In this document: positions 49,333 to 59,404 of the stretch, one piece after another
How the letters are laid out: the number at the start of each line of letters is the position of its first letter
Numbering within the stretch: the first letter of the stretch is position 1
Source of the DNA: Cryobacterium tagatosivorans
Lineage (GTDB): Bacteria; Actinomycetota; Actinomycetes; Actinomycetales; Microbacteriaceae
NCBI RefSeq assembly: GCF_004402215.1
Contig: NZ_SOEZ01000063.1
Coordinates: 1 to 64,000, forward strand
Length of the DNA stretch: 64,000 nt
Direction of reading: 5' to 3'
Notes under the pieces: model-generated
The model's database searches: none
The model's input: the letters and a program-made list of their open reading frames with translations, nothing else
What the model was told of the DNA's origin: nothing
Made by a program: the position numbers and the translations under genes

Positions 49333-49554
49333 ATGGCGAAAAAAGACGGTGTCATCGAAATCGAGGGCGCAGTAGTCGAAGCTCTTCCCAACGCGATGTT
49401 TCGCGTTGAGTTGACCAACGGCCACCGTGTTCTTGCCCACATTTCGGGCAAGATGCGTCAGCACTACATCCGCATCCTCCCAGAGGACCGCGTGATCGTT
49501 GAGTTGAGCCCGTACGACCTGACCCGCGGCCGGATCGTCTACCGCTACAAGTAA
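49333..49554 (+). CDS. infA: Translation initiation factor IF-1
   Basis: 73 residues. OB fold: [57 protein letters not shown] 49333 gives the standard N-terminus; codons upstream are not conserved. rpmJ follows after 66 bp. Confidence 0.97.
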   Translation: MAKKDGVIEIEGAVVEALPNAMFRVELTNGHRVLAHISGKMRQHYIRILPEDRVIVELSPYDLTRGRIVYRYK

Positions 49555-49620
49555 CGGTTGCTGTAAGTAACGGCCCGCGGCATCCCGTGGGTACGAAGAC
49601 AGCGAACACAAGGAATCACC

Positions 49621-49734
49621 ATGAAGGTCAATCCCAGCGTCAAGAAGATCTGTGACAAGTGCAAGGTAATTCGCCGTAACGGAAACGTCATGGTGATTTG
49701 CGAAAACCCGCGTCACAAGCAGCGCCAGGGTTAG
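49621..49734 (+). CDS. rpmJ: 50S ribosomal protein bL36 (zinc-binding form)
   Basis: 37 residues: [20 protein letters not shown], then [18 protein letters not shown]11, C14, C27 and H32 give the zinc-binding (C+) form. ATG 49621 with AAGGAAT upstream. Too short for usual length cut-offs but certain by sequence and place between infA and rpsM. Confidence 0.96.
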   Translation: MKVNPSVKKICDKCKVIRRNGNVMVICENPRHKQRQG

Positions 49735-49879
49735 AGTCCGACCCGGCTTCAGAGCCGACCGGCACTCGACCACACACGTTTCATAGCAGCACCGGGAACC
49801 CTTCGGGGCGACACCATCGGTTGGAGGCCGATGCACAGGTGCTGCTACAGACCTCCACTCATCAACAGGAGAAGCCACA

Positions 49880-50254
49880 ATGGCACGTCTAGCCGGCGTT
49901 GACATTCCCCGCGACAAGCGCGTGGAAGTTGCACTGACTTACATCTATGGCGTCGGACGTACGAGGGCCCTCAAGACCCTCGCCGACACCGAAATCGATG
50001 GAAACATCCGAGTCAAGGATTTGAGCGACGACCAGCTCGTCCTGCTCCGTGACTACATCGAAGGAACCTTCAAGGTTGAGGGTGACCTCCGCCGTGAGGT
50101 TGCCGCTGACATCCGCCGCAAGGTCGAGATCGGTAGCTACGAAGGAATTCGCCACCGCAAGGGCCTGCCCGTTCGCGGCCAGCGCACCAAGACCAACGCT
50201 CGCACCCGCAAGGGCCCGAAGCGCACCGTAGCCGGCAAGAAGAAGGCCCGCTAG
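49880..50254 (+). CDS. rpsM: 30S ribosomal protein uS13
   Basis: 124 residues. [40 protein letters not shown], and the basic tail [17 protein letters not shown]. Touches the P-site tRNA and intersubunit bridge. ATG with CAGGAG 9 bases before. 145 bp separate it from rpmJ. Confidence 0.97.
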   Translation: MARLAGVDIPRDKRVEVALTYIYGVGRTRALKTLADTEIDGNIRVKDLSDDQLVLLRDYIEGTFKVEGDLRREVAADIRRKVEIGSYEGIRHRKGLPVRGQRTKTNARTRKGPKRTVAGKKKAR

Positions 50255-50299
50255 GCCTCGGCCCAGCGCGCTCACGCCTTTAGGATTCAGGAGAAATTC

Positions 50300-50698
50300 A
50301 TGGCAGCACCCAAGTCGGCCGTACGGAAGCCGCGTAAGAAAGAAAAGAAGAACATTGCTGTGGGCCAGGCCCACATCAAGTCCACCTTCAATAACACCAT
50401 CGTCTCGATCACCGACACCACCGGTGCGGTCATCAGCTGGGCGTCGTCAGGTGCCGTTGGCTTCAAGGGTTCGCGCAAGTCGACCCCCTTCGCCGCACAG
50501 CTGGCAGCCGAGTCGGCCGCCCGCCAGGCGCAGGAGCACGGCATGAAGAAGGTTGACGTCTTCGTCAAGGGACCGGGCTCCGGCCGCGAGACCGCGATCC
50601 GCTCGCTCCAGGCCGCAGGCCTCGAGGTCGGCTCGATCAACGACGTCACCCCGCAGGCGCACAATGGTTGCCGCCCGCCCAAGCGCCGCCGCGTTTAA
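50300..50698 (+). CDS. rpsK: 30S ribosomal protein uS11
   Basis: 132 residues. [40 protein letters not shown], and [12 protein letters not shown] at the end. ATG with AGGAG 9 bases upstream. rpsD, often next, is absent; family B repeats and then rpoA follow. Confidence 0.97.
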   Translation: MAAPKSAVRKPRKKEKKNIAVGQAHIKSTFNNTIVSITDTTGAVISWASSGAVGFKGSRKSTPFAAQLAAESAARQAQEHGMKKVDVFVKGPGSGRETAIRSLQAAGLEVGSINDVTPQAHNGCRPPKRRRV

Positions 50699-50708
50699 CT
50701 TCCTTTCA

Positions 50709-50825
50709 GTGGTCGATCCCTCTCGGTGATCGAGCCCGTCGAGATCTCGACAAGCTCGATCACCGATGGCTCGATCACCGTCAAGTTCGGCAGCGACAGA
50801 CTCGGTTGTCGAGCTTGTCGAGACA
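50709..50825. repeat. Family B repeat cluster between rpsK and rpoA
   Basis: The largest family B locus: GTGGTCGATC..., CGGTGATCGAGCCCGTCGAG, ATCTCGACAAGCTCGATCAC, GGCTCGATCACCG and the inverted TTGTCGAGCTTGTCGAG at the end (50806-50822). The units can pair with each other in several ways. It occupies most of the 187-bp gap where rpsD is found in other actinobacteria. Confidence 0.85.
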
Positions 50826-50885
50826 CATAACTCAAAAATCATCGCAAGTGTCATATAGCGGACACTTAGCCGAAAGGAATCAATA

Positions 50886-51875
50886 GTGCTTATCGCACAG
50901 CGCCCCACGCTCACCGAAGAGAACGTCTCGGAGTTCCGCTCCAAGTTCGTCATCGAGCCGCTTGAGCCCGGTTTCGGTTACACCCTCGGCAACTCGATGC
51001 GCCGCACCCTTCTTTCCTCGATTCCCGGCGCTGCTGTCACCAGCATCCGCATCGACGGCGTGCTGCACGAGTTCAGCACCGTTCCCGGTGTCAAGGAAGA
51101 TGTCACCGAGATCATCCTGAACATCAAGGGCCTGGTCATCTCGAGCGAGCACGACGAGCCGATCACCGCGTACCTGCGCAAGCAGGGTGCCGGCCAGGTC
51201 ACCGCCGCCGACATCTCGGCTCCGGCCGGCGTCGAGGTTCACAACCCCGAGCTCGTCATCGCGACCCTCAACGACAAGGCCAAGTTCGAACTCGAACTGA
51301 CCATCGAGCGTGGCCGCGGCTACGTGTCGTCCACCCAGAACCGGAACGAGTACTCGGAAGCCGGCCAGATCCCGGTCGACTCCATCTACTCGCCCGTGCT
51401 CAAGGTGACCTACCGCGTTGAGGCCACCCGTGCCGGTGAGCGTACCGACTTCGACCGCCTCGTCGTTGACGTGGAGACCAAGTCGGCGATCACCCCCCGC
51501 GACGCCATCGCATCCGCCGGTCGCACCCTGACCGAGCTGTTCGGCCTGGCCCGCGAGCTCAACACCGCTGCCGAGGGCATCGAAATCGGCCCCGCGCCGG
51601 TGGACGCCGTCCTCTCGAACGAGCTGTCGATCCCGATCGAAGACCTCGATCTGTCGGTTCGCTCTTACAACTGCCTCAAGCGCGAGGGCATCAACAACGT
51701 CAGCGAACTGGTCGCCCTCTCGGAGACCCAGCTGATGAACATCCGCAACTTCGGTCAGAAGTCGGTGGATGAGGTCAAGGACAAGCTCGTTGAGCTCGGC
51801 CTGTCGCTCAAGGACTCGGTGCCCGGATTCGACGGCGCCCACTTCTACAGCGGCTACGACGAAGAAACCATCTAA
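50886..51875 (+). CDS. rpoA: DNA-directed RNA polymerase subunit alpha
   Basis: 329 residues. N-terminal dimer domain: [20 protein letters not shown] (residues about 28-47). C-terminal domain from about 245: [20 protein letters not shown] and [18 protein letters not shown], which binds UP elements and activators. GTG start with GAAAGGAA 7 bases upstream. Confidence 0.98.
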   Translation: MLIAQRPTLTEENVSEFRSKFVIEPLEPGFGYTLGNSMRRTLLSSIPGAAVTSIRIDGVLHEFSTVPGVKEDVTEIILNIKGLVISSEHDEPITAYLRKQGAGQVTAADISAPAGVEVHNPELVIATLNDKAKFELELTIERGRGYVSSTQNRNEYSEAGQIPVDSIYSPVLKVTYRVEATRAGERTDFDRLVVDVETKSAITPRDAIASAGRTLTELFGLARELNTAAEGIEIGPAPVDAVLSNELSIPIEDLDLSVRSYNCLKREGINNVSELVALSETQLMNIRNFGQKSVDEVKDKLVELGLSLKDSVPGFDGAHFYSGYDEETI

Positions 51876-51922
51876 AGCAGTCACTCAGACTGACTTTCGA
51901 CTTTTGATACTGGAGATTACCA

Positions 51923-52459
51923 ATGCCTACGCCCACTAAGGGAGCCCGCCTCGGCGGCGGCCCGGCCCACGAGCGCCTCATGCTCGCCAACCTGGCCGCG
52001 TCCCTGTTCACCCACAAGTCGATCAAGACGACCGAGACCCGTGCCAAGCGCCTGCGTCCGGTTGCCGAGCGACTGATCACGTTCGCCAAGAAGGGTGACC
52101 TGCACGCTCGTCGTCGCGTGCTCGCCACCATCGGCGACAAGACCGTCGTGCACGAGCTCTTCACCGAGATCGCGCCGCAGGTTGCACTTCGCGAGGGCGG
52201 CTACACCCGCATCACGAAGCTCGGCTTCCGCAAGGGCGACAACGCCTCGATGGTGCAGATGGAACTCGTTCTCGAGCCCGTCACGCCGAAGGTCAAGAAG
52301 GCCAAGGCCTCCACGAAGGCTGCGCCCGTCGTCGAAGAGCCCGCTGCCGAGGTCGCCGAGGAGCCCACCGAGGCTCCCGTCGCCGAGGAGTCCGCGGACG
52401 AGTCGACCGAGGCTCCGTCCGAGGCCGACGCTGCGGTAGAAGCCGAAGAAGCCAAGTAA
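51923..52459 (+). CDS. rplQ: 50S ribosomal protein bL17 with acidic C-terminal extension
   Basis: 178 residues, against about 127 in E. coli. Core: [50 protein letters not shown] near 117. The last ~55 residues are Glu/Ala/Pro/Val ([20 protein letters not shown]), an acidic tail found in many actinobacterial L17. ATG with GGAG 9 bases before. A terminator follows. Confidence 0.96.
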   Translation: MPTPTKGARLGGGPAHERLMLANLAASLFTHKSIKTTETRAKRLRPVAERLITFAKKGDLHARRRVLATIGDKTVVHELFTEIAPQVALREGGYTRITKLGFRKGDNASMVQMELVLEPVTPKVKKAKASTKAAPVVEEPAAEVAEEPTEAPVAEESADESTEAPSEADAAVEAEEAK

Positions 52460-52494
52460 CACCTGCTTCACACTGCTTCACTTGTTTCATCCTG

Positions 52495-52526
52495 AGAGGG
52501 GCCCGACTTCGGTCGGGCCCCTCTTT
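52495..52526 (+). terminator. Terminator after rplQ
   Basis: AGAGGGGCCCGAC-TTCG-GTCGGGCCCCTCT, perfect 13-bp stem with TTCG loop, followed by TTCGTT. Ends the alpha cluster. Confidence 0.9.
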
Positions 52527-52569
52527 CGTTCCCCGACCCTTGCGCCCGCCCACCTGCGCCACCCCCGGT

Positions 52570-52626
52570 TGAGTTGCGGGAAAAGTACCTTCGTTTGGCA
52601 ATTGAAGGTACTTTGTCCGCGACTCA
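52570..52626. repeat. Isolated palindrome with 23-bp arms
   Basis: TGAGTTGCGGGAAAAGTACC... (52570-52592) pairs with ...GGTACTTTGTCCGCGACTCA (52604-52626), three mismatches, 11-base AT-rich loop. The architecture is like family A but the sequence is different. Confidence 0.75.
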
Positions 52627-52668
52627 CCTCGGCGACGACCGGGGGAGGGGCCTCGGTAGGCTGGACGG

Positions 52669-53712
52669 ATGGCTGTAGAACTGCGACCGCTGAGCGAGCG
52701 CGTCACCGCGCCGACCGAGCCGACGCTGCCGGAGCATCCGGATGTCGCCGAGTGGCGCCCGGCGACCGACGCCGACATTGACGGCATCTGGCGTTTGCGC
52801 CAGGCCATGGGGCGGCTCGACCACCCGAACTACCTCACCACCCGCGGGGCGATCGCCGCCGACTTCGGCTACTCGCACTTCCACCCCGAGGTCGACTCCC
52901 TGGTCGGCCTCGACAGCGACGGACGCATCGTCGCGAACGGGGTGGTGCTCCTTCCGCCCCGCCAGGAGACCCTCGTGCGGTCGATCGCGATCGGCGGCGT
53001 GCACCCCGAACTGCGCGGACGCGGCATCGGCCGGCAGTTGCTCGCCTGGCAGTTGGACCGCGCGAAGCAGCAGCTGGCCTCTTCGGCCAAGGCGTTGCCG
53101 GGCTGGATCCTGCTCTACGCCGACGAACGCGCCCCGCAGAACGCGCGGCTGTTCGAACGCGCCGGGCTGAACCTCTCCCGGTACTTTCTCTCGCTCGAGC
53201 GGGTGCTCGCCGAACCGATCCGCGCGATCGAACCGGCCGCCGGCATCCGCATCGCGCCATACACGCCCGCGGTCTCGGACGCGGTCCACACGGCGCGCGA
53301 CGACGCGTTCATGGACCACTGGGCCAGCCAGCCGATGAGCGACGAGAACTGGGCGGCCTTCGTGGGGTCGAGGTGGTTCCGCGAGGACCTCTCCTTCGTG
53401 GCCTTCGGCACGGCCCCCGACGGCCGGGAGCAGGTCGTGGGCTTCGTGCTCACCACCGCGAACGAAGACGTCTGGAAGACCCAGGGCTTCACCGGCAGCT
53501 ACATCGACCTGGTCGGCGTGGTCAGCGGCTGGCGCGGCAAGCACATCGCGCAGGCCCTCCTGGCCGCCCAGCTGCAGGCGGGCCGCGGCCTTGGCCACGA
53601 GCGCGCGACGCTCGCCGTCGACTCGGCCAGCCCGACCGGCGCCCTGGGCCTGTACACCGGCATGGGCTTCGAGCCGGTTCATCGCAAACTGGCCTTCACG
53701 CTCGAGTTCTGA
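52669..53712 (+). CDS. Double-GNAT acetyltransferase, paralogue 1
   Basis: 347 residues with two GNAT domains. Domain 1 (about 25-190) has the acetyl-CoA loop GVHPELRGRGIGRQLLAWQL at about 105; domain 2 (200-347) has a variant loop GVVSGWRGKHIAQALLAAQL and ends LYTGMGFEPVHRKLAFTLEF. The layout is like MshD (mycothiol synthase) and other actinobacterial tandem GNATs, but I do not see enough to name a substrate. ATG with no ribosome site (TAGGCTGGACGG before it), probably leaderless. A second copy follows after 52 bp. Confidence 0.8.
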   Translation: MAVELRPLSERVTAPTEPTLPEHPDVAEWRPATDADIDGIWRLRQAMGRLDHPNYLTTRGAIAADFGYSHFHPEVDSLVGLDSDGRIVANGVVLLPPRQETLVRSIAIGGVHPELRGRGIGRQLLAWQLDRAKQQLASSAKALPGWILLYADERAPQNARLFERAGLNLSRYFLSLERVLAEPIRAIEPAAGIRIAPYTPAVSDAVHTARDDAFMDHWASQPMSDENWAAFVGSRWFREDLSFVAFGTAPDGREQVVGFVLTTANEDVWKTQGFTGSYIDLVGVVSGWRGKHIAQALLAAQLQAGRGLGHERATLAVDSASPTGALGLYTGMGFEPVHRKLAFTLEF

Positions 53713-53764
53713 TCGGCGCCCGGCCCTGTTCGCTCCCGGGGGTGCCCCGGAATAGGGTTGGCAC

Positions 53765-54808
53765 ATGGTTGACCCTGTGCGTCCCCTCCATGACCGCGTC
53801 ACCGCGCCGGAGTCGTTGCCGCTTCCCTCGCATCCGGATGTCGCCGCCTGGCGGCCGGCAACCGCGGCCGATGTCGACGGGATCTGGCAACTCGACCGGG
53901 CCATGGGCGAGGTCGACCACCCCGACTACCTCGCCACCAGGGACGAGATCGCCGAGGACTTCGGCTTCTCGCACTTCCACCCGGAACTCGATTCCCTCGT
54001 CGGGCTCGACTCCGCGGGGGCCATCGTCGCCAACGGGATGGTGATGTTCCCGCCGGGCCAGCAGACGCTCGTGCGCTCGGTGCTGCACGGCGGGGTGCAC
54101 CCCGAGCTTCGGGGCCGGGGGATCGGCCGCGAGCTCCTGGCCTGGCAGCTCGGCCGGGCGAGGCAGCAGCTCGCGTCGTCGCCGAAGACGCTGCCCGGGT
54201 GGGTCATCGTGTTCACCGACGAGCGAGCGCCGCAGAACGCCCGGCTCTACGAGCGCGGGGGTCTCAGCCTCGCTCGGTACTTCCTTGCCCTGCAGAGGGT
54301 GCTCGGCGACCCGATCCGCGAGTTCGCCCTCGCCGACGGCATCCGGATCGCGCCGTACTCGCCGGAGCGCGGAGCGGCCGTCCACGCCGCACGCGACGAA
54401 GTTTTCATGGACCACTGGTCGAGCCAGCCGATGAGCGACGAGGCCTGGGACGCGTTCGTGGGCTCGGACGTGTTCCGCGCCGACCTGTCCTTCGTCGCCC
54501 TCGGCGCGGAGCCGGGAGGCGCCGAACGGGTGGTCGGCTTCGTCCTCTCCACGGTGAACGAAGACGACTGGGAGCGGCAGGGTTTCACGGGCTCGTACAT
54601 CAGCCTGGTCGGCGTGCAGCGGGCATGGCGCGGCCGGCACATCGCGCAGGCGCTGTTGGCGGAGCAGCTGCGGGCCGCCCGCGCCGCCGGGCAGGAGCGG
54701 GCGACTCTTCACGTGGACTCGGCCAGCGCCACCGGCGCCCTCGACCTGTACACGGGCATGGGTTTCACGCCGACGAACCGCGAGTTCGCCTTCACCCTCG
54801 AGTTCTAG
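53765..54808 (+). CDS. Double-GNAT acetyltransferase, paralogue 2
   Basis: 347 residues, same length and colinear with the gene before it, with many identical blocks: HPDVA.WRPAT, GVHPELRGRGIGRELLAWQL, DHWSSQPMSDEAWDAFVGS, and the ending LYTGMGFTPTNREFAFTLEF. So it arose by tandem duplication. The motif A Arg/Gly residues (RGRGIG) are kept in domain 1 and altered in domain 2 (WRGRHIAQALL). Substrate unknown. ATG again follows TAGGGTTGGCAC, so both copies may use leaderless transcripts and separate promoters. Confidence 0.8.
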   Translation: MVDPVRPLHDRVTAPESLPLPSHPDVAAWRPATAADVDGIWQLDRAMGEVDHPDYLATRDEIAEDFGFSHFHPELDSLVGLDSAGAIVANGMVMFPPGQQTLVRSVLHGGVHPELRGRGIGRELLAWQLGRARQQLASSPKTLPGWVIVFTDERAPQNARLYERGGLSLARYFLALQRVLGDPIREFALADGIRIAPYSPERGAAVHAARDEVFMDHWSSQPMSDEAWDAFVGSDVFRADLSFVALGAEPGGAERVVGFVLSTVNEDDWERQGFTGSYISLVGVQRAWRGRHIAQALLAEQLRAARAAGQERATLHVDSASATGALDLYTGMGFTPTNREFAFTLEF

Positions 54809-54851
54809 CGTCCGCGAGGCCCAGGGCGGCTCGGCACCCTAGGCTGGAGCA

Positions 54852-55787
54852 GTGAACAGCACGCCGGATGACGCCTCCCGGCGCCCGGAGACCCCCGGGA
54901 CCACGCGCCTCCGGCTGGACATCGCCTACGACGGCACGAACTTCGCCGGCTGGGCCATCCAGCCGGGCTTCCGCACGGTGCAGGGCGAGATCCAGGCCGG
55001 ACTCGCGGCGATCCTCAAGCGCTACCCGCCGGGGCCGACGCTGGCCGTCGCCGGGCGCACGGATGCCGGGGTGCACGCCTTCGGCCAGGTCGCCCACGTC
55101 GACCTCACCGCGGAGCAGGCCGAGGGCCTCGTGCGCCCGCGCCAGGGCATCGGGGTGCGCCCCGCCACGCTCGAACTGGGAGCGGAACTGCACCACCGGC
55201 TGCGCGGCATCCTCGTCAACCGGCCCGACATCGTTGTCGTCCGGGCGCGCCGGGCGGCCGCCGGGTTCGACGCCCGCTACTCGGCCCTCTGGCGCCGGTA
55301 CGAGTACCGGATCGCCGACCGCCTGGCCCTGCACGACCCGCTGCAGCGCCTCCGCACCACGTGGTATCCGCAGGAGCTGGACGTCGCGGCGATGGATGCC
55401 GCCGCCGCCAGCCTCGTCGGCCTGCACGACTTCGCCGCCTACTGCAAGCGCCGCCCGGGGGCCACGACGATCCGCACCCTGCAGCAGTTCAGCTGGCGGC
55501 GGGACCCGGACGGCGTGCTCGTGGCCGTGGTCAAGGCGGATGCGTTCTGCCACAGCATGGTGCGTTCCCTCGTCGGCGCCTGCGTCGCCGTGGGGGAGGG
55601 CAAGCTCGACCCGGCGCGCCTCATCGACCTGCGGTTCGAACGGGAACGCCCGAGCGGCGACTTCAACGTGATGGCGCCGCACGGCCTGTCGCTCATCCAG
55701 GTCGGATACCCGGAGGACGCCGAACTGGCCCTGCGCGCGGTGGAGACCCGCGCCCGGCGGGTGCACCCGGAGGCCTTCCCCACCTGA
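54852..55787 (+). CDS. truA: tRNA pseudouridine(38-40) synthase TruA
   Basis: 311 residues. Modifies the anticodon stem-loop. [20 protein letters not shown], the catalytic Asp in [17 protein letters not shown], and [23 protein letters not shown] start at 54852 with TAGGCTGGAGCA before it. In the usual actinobacterial order it follows rplQ; here the GNAT pair stands between. Confidence 0.95.
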   Translation: MNSTPDDASRRPETPGTTRLRLDIAYDGTNFAGWAIQPGFRTVQGEIQAGLAAILKRYPPGPTLAVAGRTDAGVHAFGQVAHVDLTAEQAEGLVRPRQGIGVRPATLELGAELHHRLRGILVNRPDIVVVRARRAAAGFDARYSALWRRYEYRIADRLALHDPLQRLRTTWYPQELDVAAMDAAAASLVGLHDFAAYCKRRPGATTIRTLQQFSWRRDPDGVLVAVVKADAFCHSMVRSLVGACVAVGEGKLDPARLIDLRFERERPSGDFNVMAPHGLSLIQVGYPEDAELALRAVETRARRVHPEAFPT

Positions 55788-55965
55788 GCGCGTCCCGGCC
55801 CGAATTGCGAGTCCGGCGCCGGCCGACTACCATGGACCTTTGGTGTCTGCGCGTTGCAGCCAGGCACACGAACGTGAGCCCTCCATCGATCGTGTTCTTC
55901 TTCTAGAACACACCCGGAGCGGGATTCACGAACACCTCCGTTCGAAAAAAGAAAGCAGCACACTA
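55788..55965 (+). other. rplM promoter and leader region
   Basis: 178 bp, no gene. Promoter at 55805-55833, leader of about 125 bases. A 7-bp hairpin GTGTTCT-TCTTCT-AGAACAC at 55892-55911 in the leader could affect expression. Confidence 0.55.
55805..55833 (+). promoter_or_regulatory. Promoter of rplM-rpsI
   Basis: TTGCGA (55805-55810), 17 bp, TACCAT (55828-55833), good match for an actinobacterial housekeeping promoter. Confidence 0.6.
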
Positions 55966-56412
55966 GTGACGCGCACTTACACACCCAAGGCAAGCGAAGT
56001 CCAGCACGACTGGGTCGTCATCGACGCCACAGACATCGTTCTCGGTCGTCTTGCCAGCCACGCCGCCGTTCTCCTTCGCGGCAAGCACAAGGCCACGTTC
56101 TCTCCCCACATGGACATGGGAGACTTCGTCATCATCGTCAACGCCGAGAAGATTGCCCTGACCGGCAAGAAGCTCGACCTGAAGATCGCCTACCGCCACT
56201 CCGGTTACCCGGGCGGCCTCACGGCAACCAACTACTCCGAGATGCTCGAGAAGCACCCGACGCGTGCGGTTGAGAAGGCGATTCGCGGCATGCTGCCGAA
56301 GAACTCGCTCGGCCGCGCCCAGCTGGCGAAGCTCAAGGTCTATGCAGGCCCGGAGCACCCGCACGCCGCGCAGCAGCCCAAGCCGTACACCCTCAGCCAG
56401 GTCGCTCAGTAG
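55966..56412 (+). CDS. rplM: 50S ribosomal protein uL13
   Basis: 148 residues. [73 protein letters not shown]. Early assembly protein. GTG 55966 with AAAGAAAG 11 bases upstream. Forms an operon with rpsI (48 bp gap). Confidence 0.97.
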   Translation: MTRTYTPKASEVQHDWVVIDATDIVLGRLASHAAVLLRGKHKATFSPHMDMGDFVIIVNAEKIALTGKKLDLKIAYRHSGYPGGLTATNYSEMLEKHPTRAVEKAIRGMLPKNSLGRAQLAKLKVYAGPEHPHAAQQPKPYTLSQVAQ

Positions 56413-56460
56413 CGCCGGCTCCCGGCCTCCTCGACTCTAAGAAAAAGGATTCACACCATC

Positions 56461-56946
56461 GTGGCGAAAATCGCAGACCAGATTGACGCGGCTCCGGAGA
56501 GTTACTCGACCGAGTCTCCCGCTGAAGTTGCTACCAAGGCGCCCCGCGCCATCCTCACCGTCCCCGGCGCAGCCGTTGGCCGTCGCAAGCAGGCCATCGC
56601 CCGCGTGCGTCTCGTTCCCGGAGCCGGCACCATCACGGTTAACGGCCGCGAGCTGACCGACTACTTCCCGAACAAGCTGCACCAGCAGCTGATCAACGAC
56701 CCGTTCAAGGTCCTCGACCTCCTCGGCAGCTACGACGTCATCGCGCGCATCACCGGCGGTGGCCCCTCCGGCCAGGCCGGCGCTCTTCGCCTCGGCATCG
56801 CGCGCTCGCTCAACCAGATCGACGAAGAGAACAACCGCGCCATCCTCAAGAAGGCCGGCTTCCTCAACCGTGACGCACGCGTCAAGGAGCGTAAGAAGGC
56901 CGGACTCAAGAAGGCCCGTAAGGCTCCGCAGTTCTCGAAGCGTTAA
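56461..56946 (+). CDS. rpsI: 30S ribosomal protein uS9
   Basis: 161 residues, with a ~35-residue Glu/Ala/Pro N-terminal lead before the core [20 protein letters not shown]. End: [17 protein letters not shown], whose C-terminal Arg reaches the P-site tRNA. GTG start. glmM starts 19 bp after the stop. Confidence 0.96.
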   Translation: MAKIADQIDAAPESYSTESPAEVATKAPRAILTVPGAAVGRRKQAIARVRLVPGAGTITVNGRELTDYFPNKLHQQLINDPFKVLDLLGSYDVIARITGGGPSGQAGALRLGIARSLNQIDEENNRAILKKAGFLNRDARVKERKKAGLKKARKAPQFSKR

Positions 56947-56965
56947 TCCGATAGCCGACGGCACT

Positions 56966-58327
56966 ATGCCTCGACTTTTTGGCACGGACGGTGTCCGGGG
57001 CCTGGCCAACCGTGATCTCACGGCTGGCCTGGCCCTGGGCCTCGCCCAGGCGAGCGCCACAGTCCTGACCCAGGGCCGCCGCGCCGAGGAACGTCGGGCG
57101 TCCGGTCGCCGTCCGGTCGCCGTGCTGGCCCGCGACCCGCGCATCTCGGGCGAGTTCATCTCGGCCGCGGTCGCCGCAGGCCTGGCCAGTTCCGGAGTGG
57201 ACGTGCTCGACGCCGGGGTCATCCCGACGCCCGCCGCCGCATTCCTCATCGCCGACATCGGCGCAGACTTCGGCGTGATGATCTCCGCCTCGCATAACCC
57301 CGCCCCGGACAACGGCATCAAGCTGTTCGCCTTCGGCGGCACCAAACTTCCCGACAACGTCGAGGACCGCATCGAGGCTCACCTCGCGATGGACGTGCTC
57401 ATGCCCATCGGCGGCGACGTTGGCCGCATCCGCCGGTTCGCCGACGCGGAGGACCGCTACGTCGTGCACCTCCTCGGTACCCTGCCCAACCGCCTCGACG
57501 GCATCCACGTCGTGCTCGACTGCGCCCACGGGGCCGCGGCGGGCGTCTCGCCGCAGGTCTTCACGGATGCCGGCGCCACGCTCACCGTGATCGGCGCCGA
57601 CCCCGACGGCGTCAACATCAACGACGGCGTCGGTTCGACCCACCTCGACAACCTCGCCAGGACCGTGCTCGAACACGGCGCCGACATCGGGATCGCCCAC
57701 GACGGCGACGCCGACCGCTGCCTCGCCGTCGACCACGAGGGCAACGTCATCGACGGCGACCAGATCATGGCCATCCTCGCCGTATCGATGGCCGAGCGCG
57801 GCGTGCTCAAGGACCGCACGCTCGTGGCGACCGTCATGAGCAACCTCGGCCTGCGGAAGGCCATGGCGGCCAACGACATCACGGTCATCCAGACCAAGGT
57901 GGGCGACCGCTACGTGCTCGAGGAGCTCAACGCCAACGGGCTGTCGCTCGGCGGGGAACAGTCCGGCCACGTGATCATGACCCAGTTCGCCACGACCGGC
58001 GACGGCATCCTGACCGGCCTGCACCTCGTCGCGGAGATGGCACGCACGGGCAAGACGATCGCCGAGCTGGCATCCGTGATGACCGTGTACCCGCAGATCC
58101 TCGTGAACGTGCGCGGCGTCGATCACCGCGCCCTGCACTCCGACGACGTCATCACCGCGGCGATTGCCGCCGCCGAAGTGGAGCTCGGCGACTCCGGCCG
58201 GGTGCTCCTGCGTCCCTCCGGCACCGAGCCGATGGTCCGCGTCATGGTGGAGGCGGCCGACCAGCCGACCGCCGACCGGCTCGCGCACAGCCTCGCCGAC
58301 ATCGTGCTCGAACGCCTGGCCAACTAG
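56966..58327 (+). CDS. glmM: Phosphoglucosamine mutase
   Basis: 453 residues. Converts glucosamine-6-P to glucosamine-1-P for peptidoglycan. Starts [19 protein letters not shown]; phosphoserine loop [13 protein letters not shown] with catalytic Ser109; metal site DGDADRC; phosphate loop [15 protein letters not shown] 56966. With glmS (59405) two steps of UDP-GlcNAc synthesis are encoded close together. Confidence 0.96.
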   Translation: MPRLFGTDGVRGLANRDLTAGLALGLAQASATVLTQGRRAEERRASGRRPVAVLARDPRISGEFISAAVAAGLASSGVDVLDAGVIPTPAAAFLIADIGADFGVMISASHNPAPDNGIKLFAFGGTKLPDNVEDRIEAHLAMDVLMPIGGDVGRIRRFADAEDRYVVHLLGTLPNRLDGIHVVLDCAHGAAAGVSPQVFTDAGATLTVIGADPDGVNINDGVGSTHLDNLARTVLEHGADIGIAHDGDADRCLAVDHEGNVIDGDQIMAILAVSMAERGVLKDRTLVATVMSNLGLRKAMAANDITVIQTKVGDRYVLEELNANGLSLGGEQSGHVIMTQFATTGDGILTGLHLVAEMARTGKTIAELASVMTVYPQILVNVRGVDHRALHSDDVITAAIAAAEVELGDSGRVLLRPSGTEPMVRVMVEAADQPTADRLAHSLADIVLERLAN

Positions 58328-58338
58328 CCTCTCCCGCA

Positions 58339-58405
58339 CCCCGCGAAAGCGCAGTTGTGCGCGTCATTCGACGGGTTTAACGCGCACAACTGCGGTTTCG
58401 CGGGG
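58339..58405. repeat. Palindromic repeat family A, copy 3
   Basis: CCCCGCGAAAGCGCAGTTGT... (58339-58363) and CGCGCACAACTGCGGTTTCG... (58381-58405) are 25-bp arms with one mismatch, 17-base spacer TCATTCGACGGGTTTAA. It lies between the convergent glmM and coaA genes and may end both. Confidence 0.9.
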
Positions 58406-58414
58406 GTGGGGCGG

Positions 58415-59371
58415 CTAGACCTTGCGGAGGAGCACCTTCGAAACGGCGTGGTTCGGGTCCTTCCGCAGCACGAGCGTCGCCCTCGACCGGGTGGGGCGGA
58501 TGTTCTGCAGCAGGTTGGGCTCGTTGATGCTGCCCCAGATCTGCCGCGCCCGCGTGCGCGCCTGGTCCTCGCTCAGCTCCGCGTACCGGTGGAAGAACGA
58601 CTTCGGGTTGGCGAAGGCGCCGCGCTGCAGCTTGAGGAAGCGCTCCTCGTACCAGCGGGCGATGTCCCGGGTGCGGGCATCCACGTACACCGTGAAGTCG
58701 AACAGGTCGCTGACCGCCATGCCCTGCCCTGGGCCCGGTGCAGCGAGCACGTTCAGGCCCTCGACGATGAGGATGTCGGGCTGTCGGACGACGATCTGGG
58801 CGTCGGGCACGATGTCGTAGCGGAGGTGCGAGTAGAAGGGGGCACGGACCTCTTCGGCGCCGCTCTTGATCGCGGAGACGAAGCGGAGCAGGGCGCGCCG
58901 GTCGTACGATTCGGGGAAGCCCTTGCGGTCCATCAGGCCGCGGCGGGTGAGCTCGGCGTTCGGGAAGAGGAAGCCGTCGGTCGTCACGAGCTCCACCCGG
59001 GGGGTGTCTTCCCAGCGGGCGAGCAGCTCGCGGAGCAGGCGCGCGATGGTGGACTTGCCGACCGCGACGGATCCGGCGACACCGATCACGAACGGCGTGC
59101 GCTGAGCCCGCTCGCCGAGGAAGTCGCTCGTGGCCCGGTGCAGCTGGCGCGCGCCCGCGGCGTAGAGGTTGAGCAGCCGGCTCAGCGGCAGGTAGACCTC
59201 GGAGACCTCGTTCAGGTCGAGCGGCTCGCCCAGGCCGCGCAACTGGACGATCTCGGTCTCGCGGAGCGGCAGCCGCGTGGAGTGGGCGAGAGCCGCCCAG
59301 TCCGCCCGGTCGAGTTCGACAAATGGGGTGCCGTGACCGCTGTTTGCGGTGCTCACAAGCGGCTCGGACAT
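58415..59371 (-). CDS. coaA: Type I pantothenate kinase
   Basis: 318 residues. First step of coenzyme A synthesis. P-loop [17 protein letters not shown] (about 94-110), [22 protein letters not shown], and the C-terminal [22 protein letters not shown] 59371 gives the family N-terminus; the frame continues upstream through the complement of glmS but that is not coding. Divergent from glmS with 33 bp between starts. Confidence 0.95.
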   Translation of the reverse strand: MSEPLVSTANSGHGTPFVELDRADWAALAHSTRLPLRETEIVQLRGLGEPLDLNEVSEVYLPLSRLLNLYAAGARQLHRATSDFLGERAQRTPFVIGVAGSVAVGKSTIARLLRELLARWEDTPRVELVTTDGFLFPNAELTRRGLMDRKGFPESYDRRALLRFVSAIKSGAEEVRAPFYSHLRYDIVPDAQIVVRQPDILIVEGLNVLAAPGPGQGMAVSDLFDFTVYVDARTRDIARWYEERFLKLQRGAFANPKSFFHRYAELSEDQARTRARQIWGSINEPNLLQNIRPTRSRATLVLRKDPNHAVSKVLLRKV

Positions 59372-59404
59372 TCCACCCAGCTTAGTCCCGCTAAAATCAG
59401 GTGC

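Noticed and set aside
59372-59404. glmS ribozyme or riboswitch before glmS
   Set aside because: Only 33 bp separate coaA and glmS starts, with a TAAAAT -10 at 59392; no room for the ribozyme fold.
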